DNA from: Chloroflexota bacterium
GTDB lineage: Bacteria > Chloroflexota > Dehalococcoidia > Lucifugimonadales > Australimonadaceae
Reading direction: 5' to 3'
Assembly (NCBI GenBank): GCA_028875085.1
Contig: JAPPFU010000178.1
Span: 5,375-12,033, forward strand
DNA length: 6,659 nt
This document shows positions 6,450 through 6,659 of this stretch, piece after piece. A model generated the notes under the pieces. That model was not told the DNA's origin. It searched no databases and saw only the letters and a list, made by a program, of their open reading frames with translations. The position numbers and the translations under genes were made by a program. The first letter of the stretch is position 1. Each line of letters starts with the position of its first letter.

Positions 6450-6659
6450 ATGTGCGCCATCGTCGATGTCAACGTCGCGCATGAGGTATTCGGTGACTGG
6501 AGCCAGACGAATGAGGCTGGGCGGCGCTTCCGCGATTGGCTCGACACTCGCGGAGGCAAGCTCGTCCTCGGAGGCAAGCTACGCCGCGAGCTTAGGGGAA
6601 GCGGAAACTTTAACAGGTGGGCGGCTCAGGCGATCCAAGCGGGCATTGTTCAGAGCGTA
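6450..6659 (+). CDS. PIN-like domain protein, partial (runs off right edge)
   Basis: Only the first 70 residues are present, in an open frame from ATG 6450 to the window end. It begins MCAIVDVNVAHEVFG, the hydrophobic strand plus aspartate (D6) and asparagine (N8) that opens PIN-fold ribonucleases. GGKLRREL follows, where E47 sits in the place of the second conserved acidic residue of PIN domains. The remaining acidic catalytic residues would be beyond the edge and cannot be checked. The gene starts three bases after the ATPase stop and has no clear Shine-Dalgarno sequence, so translation is probably coupled to the ATPase. PIN proteins are metal-dependent RNases, often toxins, but the usual small antitoxin neighbour is absent and an ATPase stands in its place. 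The PIN assignment is moderately sure; an inactive PIN-like protein is possible. Confidence 0.65.
   Translation, partial: MCAIVDVNVAHEVFGDWSQTNEAGRRFRDWLDTRGGKLVLGGKLRRELRGSGNFNRWAAQAIQAGIVQSV

Noticed and set aside
5757..6482. 241-residue minus-strand open frame antisense to the ATPase gene
   Set aside because: No family resemblance, and it overlaps a clear ATPase with Walker A, signature-like and histidine-switch motifs on the plus strand.
1..6659. CRISPR arrays, tRNA or rRNA genes, insertion sequences
   Set aside because: No regularly spaced direct repeats, cloverleaf-like sequences, transposase motifs or terminal inverted repeats were seen on reading both strands.

Overview
The window is GC-rich (about 68-70% in two 60-base lines counted by hand inside the heat-shock operon). 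It reads as chromosomal DNA from a high-GC bacterium. The gene set is a zinc-ribbon threonine synthase and a DnaJ-like co-chaperone, an HspR repressor and a ClpC unfoldase in one operon. This set, and the protein flavour, suggest Chloroflexota (possibly a Dehalococcoidia-like lineage); Actinomycetota is a less likely alternative. The taxonomic call is an inference from family resemblance only.

Layout. (1) Positions 1-1099, minus strand: threonine synthase, cut off at its C-terminus by the left edge of the window. (2) Positions 1100-1286: a compact divergent control region. It holds a good sigma70-type promoter for threonine synthase on the minus strand. On the plus strand it holds a near-consensus HAIR operator (the HspR binding site) that covers a TTGACA hexamer, followed by a TATACT hexamer. 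(3) Positions 1287-4993, plus strand: a tight three-gene heat-shock operon. It encodes a class-B/CbpA-type DnaJ without a zinc finger, HspR (MerR family), and a two-AAA-domain Clp ATPase. The Clp protein has a short UVR-type middle domain and an LGF ClpP-docking tripeptide, so it is ClpC-like rather than ClpB-like. (4) Positions 5073-6659, plus strand: a visibly less GC-rich pair. The first gene is an OLD/RecF-like (DUF3696-type) ATPase. Three bases after its stop begins a protein with a PIN-like N-terminus, cut by the right edge.

How the genes work together. HspR made from the second gene of the chaperone operon is predicted to bind the HAIR site at the operon promoter and repress it, a classical autoregulatory heat-shock loop. 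Under protein stress the operon would supply the J-protein and the Clp unfoldase together. The ATPase/PIN-like pair has no evident metabolic link to its neighbours. Its coupled arrangement, lower GC and nuclease-like partner make it a candidate two-gene defence or toxin-like module, and it is the least understood part of the window.
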